Below are positions 1 through 8,222 of a stretch of DNA of 64,000 nt, in pieces. This DNA comes from Armatimonadota bacterium (GTDB lineage: Bacteria; Armatimonadota; Fimbriimonadia; Fimbriimonadales; Fimbriimonadaceae), in NCBI GenBank assembly GCA_016223145.1, contig JACRPN010000022.1, forward strand, positions 62,001-126,000, read 5' to 3'. Below the pieces are notes generated by a model. It was not told the origin of the DNA, searched no databases, and worked only from the letters and a program-made list of their open reading frames with translations. How positions within the stretch are numbered: the first letter of the stretch is position 1; each line of letters begins with the position of its first letter. The position numbers were made by a program, and so were the translations under genes.

Positions 1-903
1 GCGATCCTCACGGATTCCGGGGGCTATCAGGTGATGAGCCTGTCGCAGATGCGCCAGATCGGCGAGGAGGGTGTTCGGTTCAAATCGCACCTCGACGGCT
101 CGGAGATGTTCCTGTCGCCGGAGCGGTCGATCGAGATCCAGATGCAGCTTGGCGTGGACATCATGATGGCGCTGGATGTTTGCCCGCCGTACCCTTGCTC
201 GCGCGAGGAGGCGGCCGAAGCGATGGAGCGCACGCACCGGTGGGCGTCGAGGAACCTGGGGGCTAGGGACAAAGGGACGGAGGCACGAGGGGACGGGAGA
301 ACGGAGGGTGGGTCCCTCTATCCCTTCGTCCCTCCGTCCCTTTGTCCGGCACTTTTCGGCATCGTACAGGGGGGCGTCCACGAGGACCTGCGCAGGGAAT
401 CGGCGCAGTTCATTTCGAGCTTGCCGTTCGATGGCGTGGCGATCGGGGGCGTCAGTGTGGGCGAACCCACCGAAATGCAGCGGCCGGTGGTGGAGTTCAC
501 CGCGCCGCTCCTGCCCGCGGAGAAGCCAAGGTATCTGATGGGGGTCGGCCACCCACAGGACATTCTGCACGCGGTCGCTTGCGGCGTTGACCTCTTCGAC
601 TGCGTACTCCCCACGCGGATGGCACGGCACCACTCGCTCTACACCCTTCAAGGGCGTGTGAACGCGCTCAACGCCAAGTGGGCCGACCACGACGGGCCGT
701 TCGACGCGGCAAGCGTGTTTCCAGCAACCGAGCGGTATTCGGCGGCGTACCTGCGGCACCTGTTCAAGGCCGGCGAGCCGTTGGGGCCACGCCTGGCAAC
801 CCTTCACAATCTGGCGTTCTATGCTCGCTTGATGGAGGATATCCGCTTGGCGATTGAGTCGGGGGGATGGGACGCTCTGAGGTTGAAGTACTCCGAAGCG
901 TAG
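1..903 (+). CDS. tgt: queuine tRNA-ribosyltransferase (Tgt), 5'-truncated by window edge
   Basis: Exchanges guanine-34 of GUN-anticodon tRNAs for preQ1 in queuosine synthesis. The frame is open from base 1, so the N-terminus lies outside. Recognisable motifs are DSGGYQ near base 15, LFGIVQGG, and GVDLFDCVLPTR carrying the nucleophile Asp. Two oddities. Codons near 246-345 form a low-complexity insertion built on a 17-bp inverted repeat where other Tgt proteins run straight into LFGIxQGG. The C-terminal zinc site is lost: in the block normally read as PLDPxCxCxxCxxYS, the three cysteine positions are Ser (712), Phe (718) and Thr (727), at unchanged spacing. The zinc-ligand His in the LHNL motif remains. 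The gene converges on the next one with a 17-bp gap and no visible terminator. Confidence 0.95.
   Translation, partial: AILTDSGGYQVMSLSQMRQIGEEGVRFKSHLDGSEMFLSPERSIEIQMQLGVDIMMALDVCPPYPCSREEAAEAMERTHRWASRNLGARDKGTEARGDGRTEGGSLYPFVPPSLCPALFGIVQGGVHEDLRRESAQFISSLPFDGVAIGGVSVGEPTEMQRPVVEFTAPLLPAEKPRYLMGVGHPQDILHAVACGVDLFDCVLPTRMARHHSLYTLQGRVNALNAKWADHDGPFDAASVFPATERYSAAYLRHLFKAGEPLGPRLATLHNLAFYARLMEDIRLAIESGGWDALRLKYSEA
267..347. repeat. inverted repeat inside tgt
   Basis: GGACAAAGGGACGGAGG (267-283) is exactly reverse-complemented at 331-347, a perfect 17-bp pair separated by 47 bases of related G-rich/C-rich sequence. It is read in frame as a Gly/Arg-rich then Pro-rich insertion in Tgt. The same AGGGACAAAGGGAC words occur near 2010, 48620 and 49660, so it belongs to a dispersed family. 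Confidence 0.85.
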
Positions 904-920
904 AAAGCACCACAACCCCG

Positions 921-1343
921 TCAGTTCTTGACCAAATCGAACTTCCAAACGTCGCCGAAGCGGTCGGGGACCTCGGCGTGGAGCCGCGTCCCCGAGACCA
1001 CTTCGAACTTCGCAGCCGCCGTCCAAGAGGCGCTCTCCGAGGTGCACTCCAGGTTCACCAAGATCGAGCCACCCCTCAGGTCTCCCTCGCCCGTGACCGA
1101 GCACTCCAGCAAAGCTGTACCCAACGTTCCGCGCACCTCCAGCTTGCCATCGGAGGAAGACTCGACGGTGATGCTTGCAGAACGAACCGGATTGTTCGCG
1201 GTCGGGGCATCCTCAAAGCTCCATGTTCCCAGGAAGGCCGCAGGTTCGATGGCTTTCCCAGAGGCAGCGTCTGGCCCGCTGCTGCCGCAGCCGACTGCCA
1301 GGACCAGGAACAGAAGCACCAGCGCCTTCACGGGAGCCATCAT
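921..1343 (-). CDS. small putative lipoprotein
   Basis: 140-aa protein beginning MMAPVKA with a hydrophobic stretch and lipobox LAVGC, so predicted to be lipidated by Lgt and exported. The mature part is a short beta-rich domain with Cys pairs and no family I recognise. I chose the ATG at 1343, not the longer frame, because the signal peptide starts there and a TATACT hexamer lies exactly 6 nt upstream (1350-1355, minus strand) with no Shine-Dalgarno, fitting a leaderless transcript. It is divergent from the GH57 gene, 50 bp away. Confidence 0.75.
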   Translation of the reverse strand: MMAPVKALVLLFLVLAVGCGSSGPDAASGKAIEPAAFLGTWSFEDAPTANNPVRSASITVESSSDGKLEVRGTLGTALLECSVTGEGDLRGGSILVNLECTSESASWTAAAKFEVVSGTRLHAEVPDRFGDVWKFDLVKN

Positions 1344-1393
1344 GCCTGCAGTATACGGTCCCTCGGGCTGCCCACCTGCCACAATGAACCCAG

Positions 1394-3124
1394 ATGTCTC
1401 TCGGACGCGTGCTGCTTTGCCTTCACTCCCACATGCCCTATGTGCTCTCGCATGGCAAGTCGCCACACGGCACCGATTGGCTCATGGAGTCCGCCGCCGA
1501 GTGCTATTTGCCCATCTTGCGCGCGCTCAAGCGGCTGCACAACGAGGGAATCCGGCCCCGCTGGACCATCAACATGACCCCGATCCTCGCCGAGCAGCTC
1601 GCCGACCCGAGCTTTGCCGATGAGTTCGAGGGCTACTGCCAATCCAAGATTGACTTCGCGATCGAGGATCAGCGCCGGTTCGAGCTTGAGGGCCCGCTGT
1701 GGATGCTGGGGTTGGCGGCGATGTGGCAACGCTTCTATACGCGCGAGCTCGTCGAGTTCAAGCACGAATGGAACAGAAACATCATCGAGGCGTTCAAGTA
1801 CTTCCAGGATGAGGGCTGCATCGAGGTCATCACGTGTTGCGCGACGCACGGCTATTTGCCCCTCCTAAGCACCGAGGAGTCCGTCCATGCCCAGGTCAAG
1901 CTGGGAGTCGACAACTACAAGAAGCACTTTGGCAAGCAGCCGAGGGGCATCTGGCTCCCCGAATGCGCGTACCGGCCTGGGTACGACTGGAAGTCGCCGG
2001 TGGAGGAAGGGCCGGAGGGACAAGGGGATGGAGGGACGGGAACGCCGTGGCCGAGGCGCGGGATCGAGGAGTTCCTCAAGGAAGAGGGCATCGAGTATTT
2101 CTTCGTCGATTCTCACATGATCCGCGGTGGCGCGCCTCTGGGAACCTATCAGAACCAGTTTCCACAGCTCGCCGAGCTCTTTGCGCGCAGTTCCAAGTTC
2201 TTCGCTCCCCCGCCGGAGGAGCGCAGCGAGTACGAGCACTATTCGCTGCCGAACGGCGTGACCTGCTTCGCCCGCGACCCGCAGACGACCGTCAAGGTGT
2301 GGTCCGGCGAGCACGGCTACCCGGGTGACCCGCACTACCTGGAGTTTCACAAGCAGCTCTATCCCGGAAGGCTGCGCTATTGGGAGATCAGCGAAGACAA
2401 GCGAGACCTTGGAAAGAAGGGCCCGTACGACCCCTGGAAGGCGTTCGAGAACATCGGAAACCACGCCGATGACTTCGTTCGCACCCTTAAATCCGCCTTG
2501 GCCCACTATCGCGGAGAGCACAACCGCGAGGGCACGATCGTCGCGATGTACGACACTGAACTCTTTGGGCACTGGTGGTTCGAGGGCCCGGAGTTCCTCT
2601 ACGAGGTGGCGAAGCGGCTAGCGCACGACTCCGATCTGAGACCGGTTAGCGGTGGCGACGTGCTGGATGAGGAGCCCGCACGGCATGTGATCACCCTGCC
2701 GGAGGGGTCATGGGGCGAGGGCGGCTATCACTACGTCTGGCTGAACAACGACAACTTCTGGACCTGGAAACGCCTATATCCCGCTCAGAGAAAGATGGTT
2801 GAGCTTGCCGGGGTGAAGGCTGAGGGGTCGCTTGCGGAAGTGATCCAGCAAGCGGGAAGAGAGCTTCTGCTTGCCGAGGCTTCGGACTGGCAGTTCCTGA
2901 TCTCGACCTTTGCCGCAAGGGACTATTCCGAGGTACGGTTCGTCGACCACATCGAGCGGTTCGAGCGCCTTGCGGGCATCGCGGAGGCGCTGAAACTGGG
3001 CGCGGATATGACGCCGGCTGATGCGGAGTTCCTGAAGGACTGCCAAGTCAAGGACGCCCCGTATCAGGATCTCGACGCCTCGTTGTGGCGCGCGACGAAG
3101 CCTTTGGCGGCCGGAGCCGTCTAA
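1394..3124 (+). CDS. glycoside hydrolase family 57 protein (1,4-alpha-glucan branching enzyme-like)
   Basis: 576-aa cytoplasmic GH57 enzyme of the DUF1957/branching-enzyme type, probably acting on glycogen-like glucan. Visible motifs: HSHMPY at residues 11-16, WLPECAY with the catalytic Glu at about 190, and MYDTELFGHWWFEG with the catalytic Asp at about 387, followed by the helical C-terminal domain. Shortly after the Glu motif the protein carries a Gly/Glu/Pro-rich insert (about residues 204-217) encoded by G-rich repeat DNA (2003-2041), not part of the family. The start has no Shine-Dalgarno; a CACAAT hexamer ends 8 nt upstream. Branching versus other GH57 activities cannot be settled from motifs alone. 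Confidence 0.9.
   Translation: MSLGRVLLCLHSHMPYVLSHGKSPHGTDWLMESAAECYLPILRALKRLHNEGIRPRWTINMTPILAEQLADPSFADEFEGYCQSKIDFAIEDQRRFELEGPLWMLGLAAMWQRFYTRELVEFKHEWNRNIIEAFKYFQDEGCIEVITCCATHGYLPLLSTEESVHAQVKLGVDNYKKHFGKQPRGIWLPECAYRPGYDWKSPVEEGPEGQGDGGTGTPWPRRGIEEFLKEEGIEYFFVDSHMIRGGAPLGTYQNQFPQLAELFARSSKFFAPPPEERSEYEHYSLPNGVTCFARDPQTTVKVWSGEHGYPGDPHYLEFHKQLYPGRLRYWEISEDKRDLGKKGPYDPWKAFENIGNHADDFVRTLKSALAHYRGEHNREGTIVAMYDTELFGHWWFEGPEFLYEVAKRLAHDSDLRPVSGGDVLDEEPARHVITLPEGSWGEGGYHYVWLNNDNFWTWKRLYPAQRKMVELAGVKAEGSLAEVIQQAGRELLLAEASDWQFLISTFAARDYSEVRFVDHIERFERLAGIAEALKLGADMTPADAEFLKDCQVKDAPYQDLDASLWRATKPLAAGAV
2003..2041. repeat. G-rich low-complexity insertion within the GH57 gene
   Basis: AGGGACAAGGGGATGG-type sequence, the same word family as the inverted repeat in tgt and the tracts at 48.6 and 49.7 kb. 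It preserves frame and adds about 14 residues beside the catalytic-domain Glu motif. Confidence 0.7.
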
Positions 3125-3136
3125 GCCAGGGAAGGG

Positions 3137-4117
3137 ATGATCAAAGCCATGCGGATTCCGTCGAGACGTATCTGGGGTGCGGTGCTTGCGGCCGGGAGCA
3201 TCTTGCTTCTGGCGGGTTGTTCGGGGACGAAAGAGCGGGACCCTGGCAAGGAGCCTGCTTCGGGAGGCCCGGACGCGGCAGCCGGCGGCGAGCCCAAAGC
3301 TTGGCCGGGGGTTCCTCCCGCCAAGGGAAAGGACCCCGAGCCAAAGCCGCTGGTGCCAGGAATGCCGGGACCCACCGCGCCGATGGGCAAGGTCACGATC
3401 CCGGAATCCGCCTCGAAGGGCTGGAAACCGTCGGCCATGGCTCCCAAAGAGCTGGCTCGGAAGGTAAGCGGCGCCATCGCGAGCCTAACCGACACCCAAT
3501 GCACTGCGCGCGTCTTCATCAAGACCCCGGCGGGCCAGGCGCGGGCGGGCGCGATCCACAAGATTCAGGACGGCAAGCATTTCCGGCTGGACTACTTTAA
3601 CCCCAAGGGCCTGCCGGAGAACGCTCGCGGCTTTATCCTGGCCAATGGGACCCAAAAACGCCAGATTACGCTCAAAGGCGATCCGAAGGTCGTCGAACTG
3701 AACAGGCCGTTTGCCGACAGCAAGCTCAAGCCCTCGGAGATCGTGCAGCGCTGGCCGCTGGACTTTTCCCGCATCATGCTGCTTTCTCTCACCGATAATG
3801 TCGATCCCTGGTCGCCGCTGATCGAGGGACTGGCCAAGGGTGAGGGCGGCTACAAGACCTCCATCGAGCAGCGCACGATGCAATACCAGGGCAGGACCGT
3901 CAACAGCTACCGCGTGCTCGCCAAGCGAACCGATTCCCAGGCCAAGAAGCTTGGCGCCTGCGAACTGGAGATGGTCATCGACGCCAGGCGGTTCCTCCCA
4001 GTAACCATCCGCGTGAAGTCAAAGGACAAAGCCGGAAAGGACTGGGACCAGCAATGGTCCGCGATCTGGGATTTCAAGAAGAAGTTCGTCAAGAAAGACT
4101 TCGAAGCGATCCAGTAG
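3137..4117 (+). CDS. lipoprotein with LolA/LppX-like fold (predicted)
   Basis: 326-aa protein with a Lys/Arg-rich N-terminus, hydrophobic segment and lipobox LLAGC near residue 28. Then comes a Pro/Gly/Lys-rich linker to about residue 90 and a beta-rich domain. The domain pattern (FRLDYFNPKG, ILANGTQKR, then an ELEMVIDARRFLPVTIRV strand pair) resembles the LolA/MucB superfamily that binds lipid tails in the periplasm; this is a fold inference. It starts 12 bp after the GH57 stop and may be co-transcribed. An in-frame ATG at 3149 is an alternative start. Confidence 0.75.
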   Translation: MIKAMRIPSRRIWGAVLAAGSILLLAGCSGTKERDPGKEPASGGPDAAAGGEPKAWPGVPPAKGKDPEPKPLVPGMPGPTAPMGKVTIPESASKGWKPSAMAPKELARKVSGAIASLTDTQCTARVFIKTPAGQARAGAIHKIQDGKHFRLDYFNPKGLPENARGFILANGTQKRQITLKGDPKVVELNRPFADSKLKPSEIVQRWPLDFSRIMLLSLTDNVDPWSPLIEGLAKGEGGYKTSIEQRTMQYQGRTVNSYRVLAKRTDSQAKKLGACELEMVIDARRFLPVTIRVKSKDKAGKDWDQQWSAIWDFKKKFVKKDFEAIQ

Positions 4118-4137
4118 GGGCGGTTGAGAACAATGTA

Positions 4138-4158
4138 GCCCAGGCGTCCCGCCTGGGC
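4138..4158. terminator. perfect 9-bp hairpin between operons
   Basis: GCCCAGGCG-TCC-CGCCTGGGC. There is no T-run, so it may be a repeat element, a processing hairpin or a weak terminator after the lipoprotein. Confidence 0.45.
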
Positions 4159-4326
4159 AATCCGCGTTCAGCGATTGTCAAGCCAGGGCGCCAAGGCACC
4201 ATTTTGCATGTGCCGCAGTAGGGCCAATTCACGTCTCTTTTGCGAGACCTGAGCTAAACTGGACGAACGTTGGGACCATTGGGAACCCGCGTTGCAGATT
4301 GCTCCGTACTGTTTGGCAGAGTCAAC

Positions 4327-4920
4327 ATGAACACGGAATCCATCACACTGAAGGCGGGATCGTTGCCGCGCACTCGGGAGAACTTCGAATCTCTGATGCG
4401 CGCCACGTTTCGACAGTCCTACGGTCTGGCCTATCGTCTGACCGGGAATGCCGCCGAGGCTGAGGACCTGGTTCAAGAGACCTTTGTCCGGGCATTTCGC
4501 TTCTTCGCTCGCTACAACGAGGAGCTCCCGTTCGCGAATTGGGTCTACCGCATCATGTGCAACGCCCACATCGACAGTGTCCGGCGCAGGGGAAGGCTTC
4601 AGACCACCAGCCTCGAGCAGCCGGTCGTGGGCGGAACGGCCACGATCGAGGTCCCGGATGCCGAGTCCTCGCCGGATCGCGAGCTTTTGGAGCGCGCCAT
4701 GCCGGACCACATCCAGCAGAGCCTCGCGGAAATGAATCCGGAGTTCAGGATGGCCGTGCTTCTTGCCGATGTGGAAGGTATGGCCTACGACGAAATTGCC
4801 GATGTGATGAAGACCAGTGTCGGCACGGTGCGCTCGCGCATTCATCGTGGTCGAAAGCAGCTGCGGTCGTTTCTCATTCGTCGAAAGCCGAGGCTTTATG
4901 GAGAGCGCCATGACCTGTAG
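4327..4920 (+). CDS. ECF sigma factor (RpoE/SigE-like)
   Basis: 197-aa sigma-70 family member with only regions 2 and 4. Region 2 is visible as AYRLTGNAAEAEDLVQETF and the WVYRIMCN/DSVRRRGR stretch; region 4 as EGMAYDEIADVMKTSVGTVRSRIHRGR, the helix-turn-helix. The start at 4327 is preferred because upstream in-frame residues do not look sigma-like; a TTG at 4270, 9 nt after a TAAACT hexamer (4255-4260), is an alternative. The stop overlaps the anti-sigma gene by 11 bases. With the next three genes it forms an rpoE-rseA-rseB-degP type operon for envelope stress. Confidence 0.93.
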   Translation: MNTESITLKAGSLPRTRENFESLMRATFRQSYGLAYRLTGNAAEAEDLVQETFVRAFRFFARYNEELPFANWVYRIMCNAHIDSVRRRGRLQTTSLEQPVVGGTATIEVPDAESSPDRELLERAMPDHIQQSLAEMNPEFRMAVLLADVEGMAYDEIADVMKTSVGTVRSRIHRGRKQLRSFLIRRKPRLYGERHDL

Positions 4921-5356
4921 AGCCGTTCAGCAGCGCCTCGGGTCCTACGTCGATGGCGAACTCGCTGCCGCGGAGACCCGCTCGATTCGCAGCCACCTGG
5001 CCTCGTGCCCGGAGTGCCGCGCCGCGCTTGATGAGCAGAACGTCAGCAAGCTCTTTGTGGCGAACCTCTCGGCCCCCGAGCCTTCAGCAGATTTTGAGGA
5101 GCGCCTGGTTGGGAAGGTGATGGGCACAGGCAAGCAGAAAACGTTTCGCTGGCAGCCTGCGCTCGCCGTCGTGGCGATGGCCGCGGCCCTGCTCGTGTTC
5201 ACCTTCCAATACCGCGAGAGCCTCCAGCGCCAAACCGAGGCCAAGCGGATGCTCGAGCGCCAGAACTTCGAGGTGGCGCGGCATCAGTCGGATATACAGA
5301 GGGGCGACCCCTTGATGGGCGGCTCCGGGCTGATCCTCGTGGGCCGCGCCGAATAG
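4910..5356 (+). CDS. zinc-finger anti-sigma factor
   Basis: 148-aa membrane protein. The N-terminus has the ZAS/zf-HC2 motif His-x3-Cys-x2-Cys (HLASCPEC) that grips ECF sigma factors. A single hydrophobic segment around residues 81-96 should span the inner membrane, leaving a short periplasmic tail with a coiled, Gln/Arg-rich stretch. The start at 4910 is supported by GGAGAG at 4900-4905 and by overlap with the end of the sigma gene, typical of a translationally coupled sigma/anti-sigma pair. An upstream in-frame ATG (4898) has no better ribosome-binding site. Confidence 0.9.
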   Translation: MTCRAVQQRLGSYVDGELAAAETRSIRSHLASCPECRAALDEQNVSKLFVANLSAPEPSADFEERLVGKVMGTGKQKTFRWQPALAVVAMAAALLVFTFQYRESLQRQTEAKRMLERQNFEVARHQSDIQRGDPLMGGSGLILVGRAE

Positions 5357-5367
5357 GCACCATCGCC

Positions 5368-6558
5368 ATGAGACTTCACGCGTCCTTACGGTCCCGTTGG
5401 ATTGGCATGCTTGCGCTCACGCTTGCAGCAGGTTCGTCCAGCGGCGCGCTTGAGCCGAGGGAAGCTCATCCGCAAGCGGCCGGATCAGATAAGGCCAAGC
5501 TCGTCCTCCAACGCTTTTTGGAGCGCAGCCGGACGGTGGCGATGACCTCGATCATCGAGCAGCCGATGCAGCCCGGCTCCAAACAGACCATGCAGCTCAA
5601 GATCGTGCAGGACGAGAAGGGCCGCCGCCGCACGACGGTACTCCAGCCGCTGAGCATGCAGAACATCACATCGGTGGCGGACGGCAAGAAGTGGGTGAAC
5701 TACTACCCGGACGAGCGCAAGATGGTCGTCCAAGACGCGCCATCCCCGTCTAAGTGGGAGACCTCCACCGCCCGCATGGAGTTGGCCTCCAAGAACTACC
5801 GCTTCGAGATCGAGCAGAGCCCGGAGATCGCCGGGCAGCGGGTCACGACGGTGGTGGCGACGCCCAGATCGCCGGAGATGCCGGTGCGGCGCTTCAGCAT
5901 TGAGCTCTCGCGCTACGTGCTGATGCGATTGGAGACCCAGGCGCCCAACGAATCTCAGCGGACCCTTTTTGACGTCAAGGCAATTGACTTCGACCCTCAG
6001 ATCGCCTCCGGGTTCTTTGAGATCAAGCCGCTCGGCGACGTGAACGTCGTCCGGGTGGAGGCGCCGGCCCCTCTCGCGCCCGGAACCGACGCCAAGGCCC
6101 TGCTCGGGTTTCAACCCGTGATTCCCAAGGTCCTGCCGTTCGGATTCGCGTGCAGGACCCCCGAAGTCACGGGAGAAGAATCCCACCGAATGCTGGCCAT
6201 TCAGCTCAGCGATGGGCTGGCAACCGCCACGGTGTACCAATTCCTCGCGACGATGGGGTCGGTGCGGGAAGGCTCTCTGGAGCGGCAGATCTCTGGAATT
6301 CGGATTCGCGTGATGAGCGATCTGCCCTTTGAAGTGGGCCGCAGGTTGCTGGACACCTTCCTCAAGGAAGCCGGTAAGGCCATGGGTCCCGGTCTGGAAC
6401 TCTCTGCGCCCGGCCGTGCGTTGAAGCTCTCAGAATCGCGAGCCCGAAGCGAAACGGCGAAGCGGAACGGCGGCTTCAAAGACGAGCCCGAAGATCCGCT
6501 CGACCCCGTGGTCTTGGCCTTCATGAGCGCCATCGCTTCGACTTGCGAAAACCTCTAG
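5368..6558 (+). CDS. RseB/MucB-like periplasmic sigma-E regulator
   Basis: 396 aa with a cleavable-looking signal (MLALTLAAGSSSGA). The N-terminal LolA-like domain has the RseB hallmark of a short conserved opening (AKLVLQRFLERSRTVAMTS) and edge strands. The C-terminal domain has the LPFGF...SDGLATATVYQF pattern seen in MucB/RseB. In Proteobacteria RseB shields RseA from cleavage and senses lipopolysaccharide or misfolded porins; the same role is inferred here from gene order between an anti-sigma and a DegP. It starts 11 bp after the anti-sigma stop. About 80 residues longer than E. coli RseB, mostly in the Arg/Glu-rich tail. Confidence 0.85.
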   Translation: MRLHASLRSRWIGMLALTLAAGSSSGALEPREAHPQAAGSDKAKLVLQRFLERSRTVAMTSIIEQPMQPGSKQTMQLKIVQDEKGRRRTTVLQPLSMQNITSVADGKKWVNYYPDERKMVVQDAPSPSKWETSTARMELASKNYRFEIEQSPEIAGQRVTTVVATPRSPEMPVRRFSIELSRYVLMRLETQAPNESQRTLFDVKAIDFDPQIASGFFEIKPLGDVNVVRVEAPAPLAPGTDAKALLGFQPVIPKVLPFGFACRTPEVTGEESHRMLAIQLSDGLATATVYQFLATMGSVREGSLERQISGIRIRVMSDLPFEVGRRLLDTFLKEAGKAMGPGLELSAPGRALKLSESRARSETAKRNGGFKDEPEDPLDPVVLAFMSAIASTCENL

Positions 6559-6581
6559 AAGTACGAAGGAGAAACACCAAC

Positions 6582-8174
6582 ATGAGCAACCATTCCCCAT
6601 TCAAGGGAAGAAAACCCTACCTTTGGCTCGCCGGTGGAATGGCGCTTGGCGCCCTCTTGATGGCGGCGATCCAAACCGGCAATGTCTTGCCGAACGCCTG
6701 GGCCCAGCGCCCCGCCAAGCTGCGCAATGTCGCCCACATCGACACCGCGGGCCTCGACACCCTCAAGTCTCTCGATAGCGCGTTTTCGGCCGTCTCGGAG
6801 TACGCCCTGCAAAGCACCGTGCAGATCCGGTCGGAGAACGCCTCCTCCCGGGGACCCAGCGGCCGCCTGTCCAACCTGACGCGGGGTGAAGGCTCAGGGG
6901 TCATTTACCGTTCGGACGGCTATATCATCACCAACGACCACGTGGTCAATGGCTTTGAAAAGGTGACCGTGCTTCTCGCGGACGGCAAGGAATATAAGGC
7001 CAAGGTGTTGACGGCGGAGGATTCCGACATCGCTGTTCTGAAGATCGACGCGACGGGCCTTCCTGCGCTTGAGTTCGCCGATAGCGGCGCGGTGAAGCCG
7101 GGACAATACGCCCTGGCACTCGGTTCGCCTTTTGGCTTGGAGAACACCGTCACGATCGGCCACATTTCGGCCATCGGCCGCCCCAGCGCGGTGCCGGACG
7201 GCCGGACCTCCAACGGCGCGCGGTTTTATCCCGACATGATCCAAACCGATGCCGCAATCAACATGGGCAACTCCGGCGGGCCACTGGTGAATGTGGACGG
7301 CCAGGTGATCGGCATCAACACAGCCATCTTCAGCCGCACGGGCGACAGCGTTGGGATTGGATTCGCCATCCCCGCGAACCAGGCTCGATTGATCGCCGAT
7401 ACGCTGATCTCCAAAGGCAAAATCACCCGCGGGTTCCTCGGCTTGGTGCCTGAGAACCTCAAGGAGTTCCAGAAGAAGGAGCTTGGTCTGGCCGGCGGCG
7501 CGATCGTGGGTCCCTATGGCGACGTTCCCTCAAGCCCTGCGAAAGACGCGGGGATCAAGCCCGGGGACGTGATCGTACGGATCGGGTCCGTCAACGTTCG
7601 CAACCAGATGGACCTACGCAACGCGATGCTTCGCTATGGGCCGGGCGAGACCGTGGACATCGAGTTTGTCCGAGGCGGGAAGCACGAGACCGTCAGGGTA
7701 AAGCTCGGCGAGCCGCCGAAGCCGGTGGCGCAGCAGGCTCCCCAGAATTCGCCGTTCAATGGCGACGGCCGAAACTTCAACTTCGAAGACTTGCCCAAGG
7801 AGTTTCGCGACTTCCAGAAGCGGTTTGGCAATGGAGGCGACGACAACCAGGACGTGGCGCCACTCAAGTCGGGTCCCGCCCGGCTTGGCGTCTCGGTCGA
7901 TGCCACCAACAAGACCCTGCGTCAGCAGTACCGCATCCCAGATTCGGTGGCCGGTGCGGTGGTGACGGTAGTGGAGCCCGGGTCGGTCGCTGACCGGCTG
8001 GGTATCAAGGCCGGCGACGTGATCACGAAGCTCGGCGACAAGACGATCAAGGGTGCCGAGGACCTCGTGTCGGCGATGAAGGACGTGAAGTGGGGCGACA
8101 GCCGGCATCTATCTTTCACTCGCTATGGCGAGGGATCGATGGTGCAGCAATCCCGCGACATCACCTTCCGCTAG
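6582..8174 (+). CDS. DegP/HtrA-family periplasmic serine protease with two PDZ domains
   Basis: 530 aa. An N-terminal membrane anchor or uncleaved signal (WLAGGMALGALLMAA) precedes a trypsin-like domain with catalytic triad His120 (TNDHVV), Asp149 (DSDIAVLK) and Ser231 (GNSGGPL). PDZ1 follows at about 280-370 and PDZ2 at about 430-530, separated by a Phe/Pro/Asn-rich linker. It degrades or refolds damaged envelope proteins and is the expected output of the upstream sigma/anti-sigma pair. The start at 6582 has a good GAAGGAG (6565-6571). It ends at a strong hairpin shared with the convergent fur gene. Confidence 0.95.
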   Translation: MSNHSPFKGRKPYLWLAGGMALGALLMAAIQTGNVLPNAWAQRPAKLRNVAHIDTAGLDTLKSLDSAFSAVSEYALQSTVQIRSENASSRGPSGRLSNLTRGEGSGVIYRSDGYIITNDHVVNGFEKVTVLLADGKEYKAKVLTAEDSDIAVLKIDATGLPALEFADSGAVKPGQYALALGSPFGLENTVTIGHISAIGRPSAVPDGRTSNGARFYPDMIQTDAAINMGNSGGPLVNVDGQVIGINTAIFSRTGDSVGIGFAIPANQARLIADTLISKGKITRGFLGLVPENLKEFQKKELGLAGGAIVGPYGDVPSSPAKDAGIKPGDVIVRIGSVNVRNQMDLRNAMLRYGPGETVDIEFVRGGKHETVRVKLGEPPKPVAQQAPQNSPFNGDGRNFNFEDLPKEFRDFQKRFGNGGDDNQDVAPLKSGPARLGVSVDATNKTLRQQYRIPDSVAGAVVTVVEPGSVADRLGIKAGDVITKLGDKTIKGAEDLVSAMKDVKWGDSRHLSFTRYGEGSMVQQSRDITFR

Positions 8175-8195
8175 GCGCGATGGCCGGAAGGACAC

Positions 8196-8222
8196 GGGGC
8201 CGCGAACGAAGTTCGCGGCCCC
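8196..8222. terminator. bidirectional hairpin between degP and fur-like gene
   Basis: GGGGCCGCGAAC-GAA-GTTCGCGGCCCC, a perfect 12-bp stem between convergent genes. Its last base is part of the fur-family stop codon. No long T-run. Confidence 0.6.
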
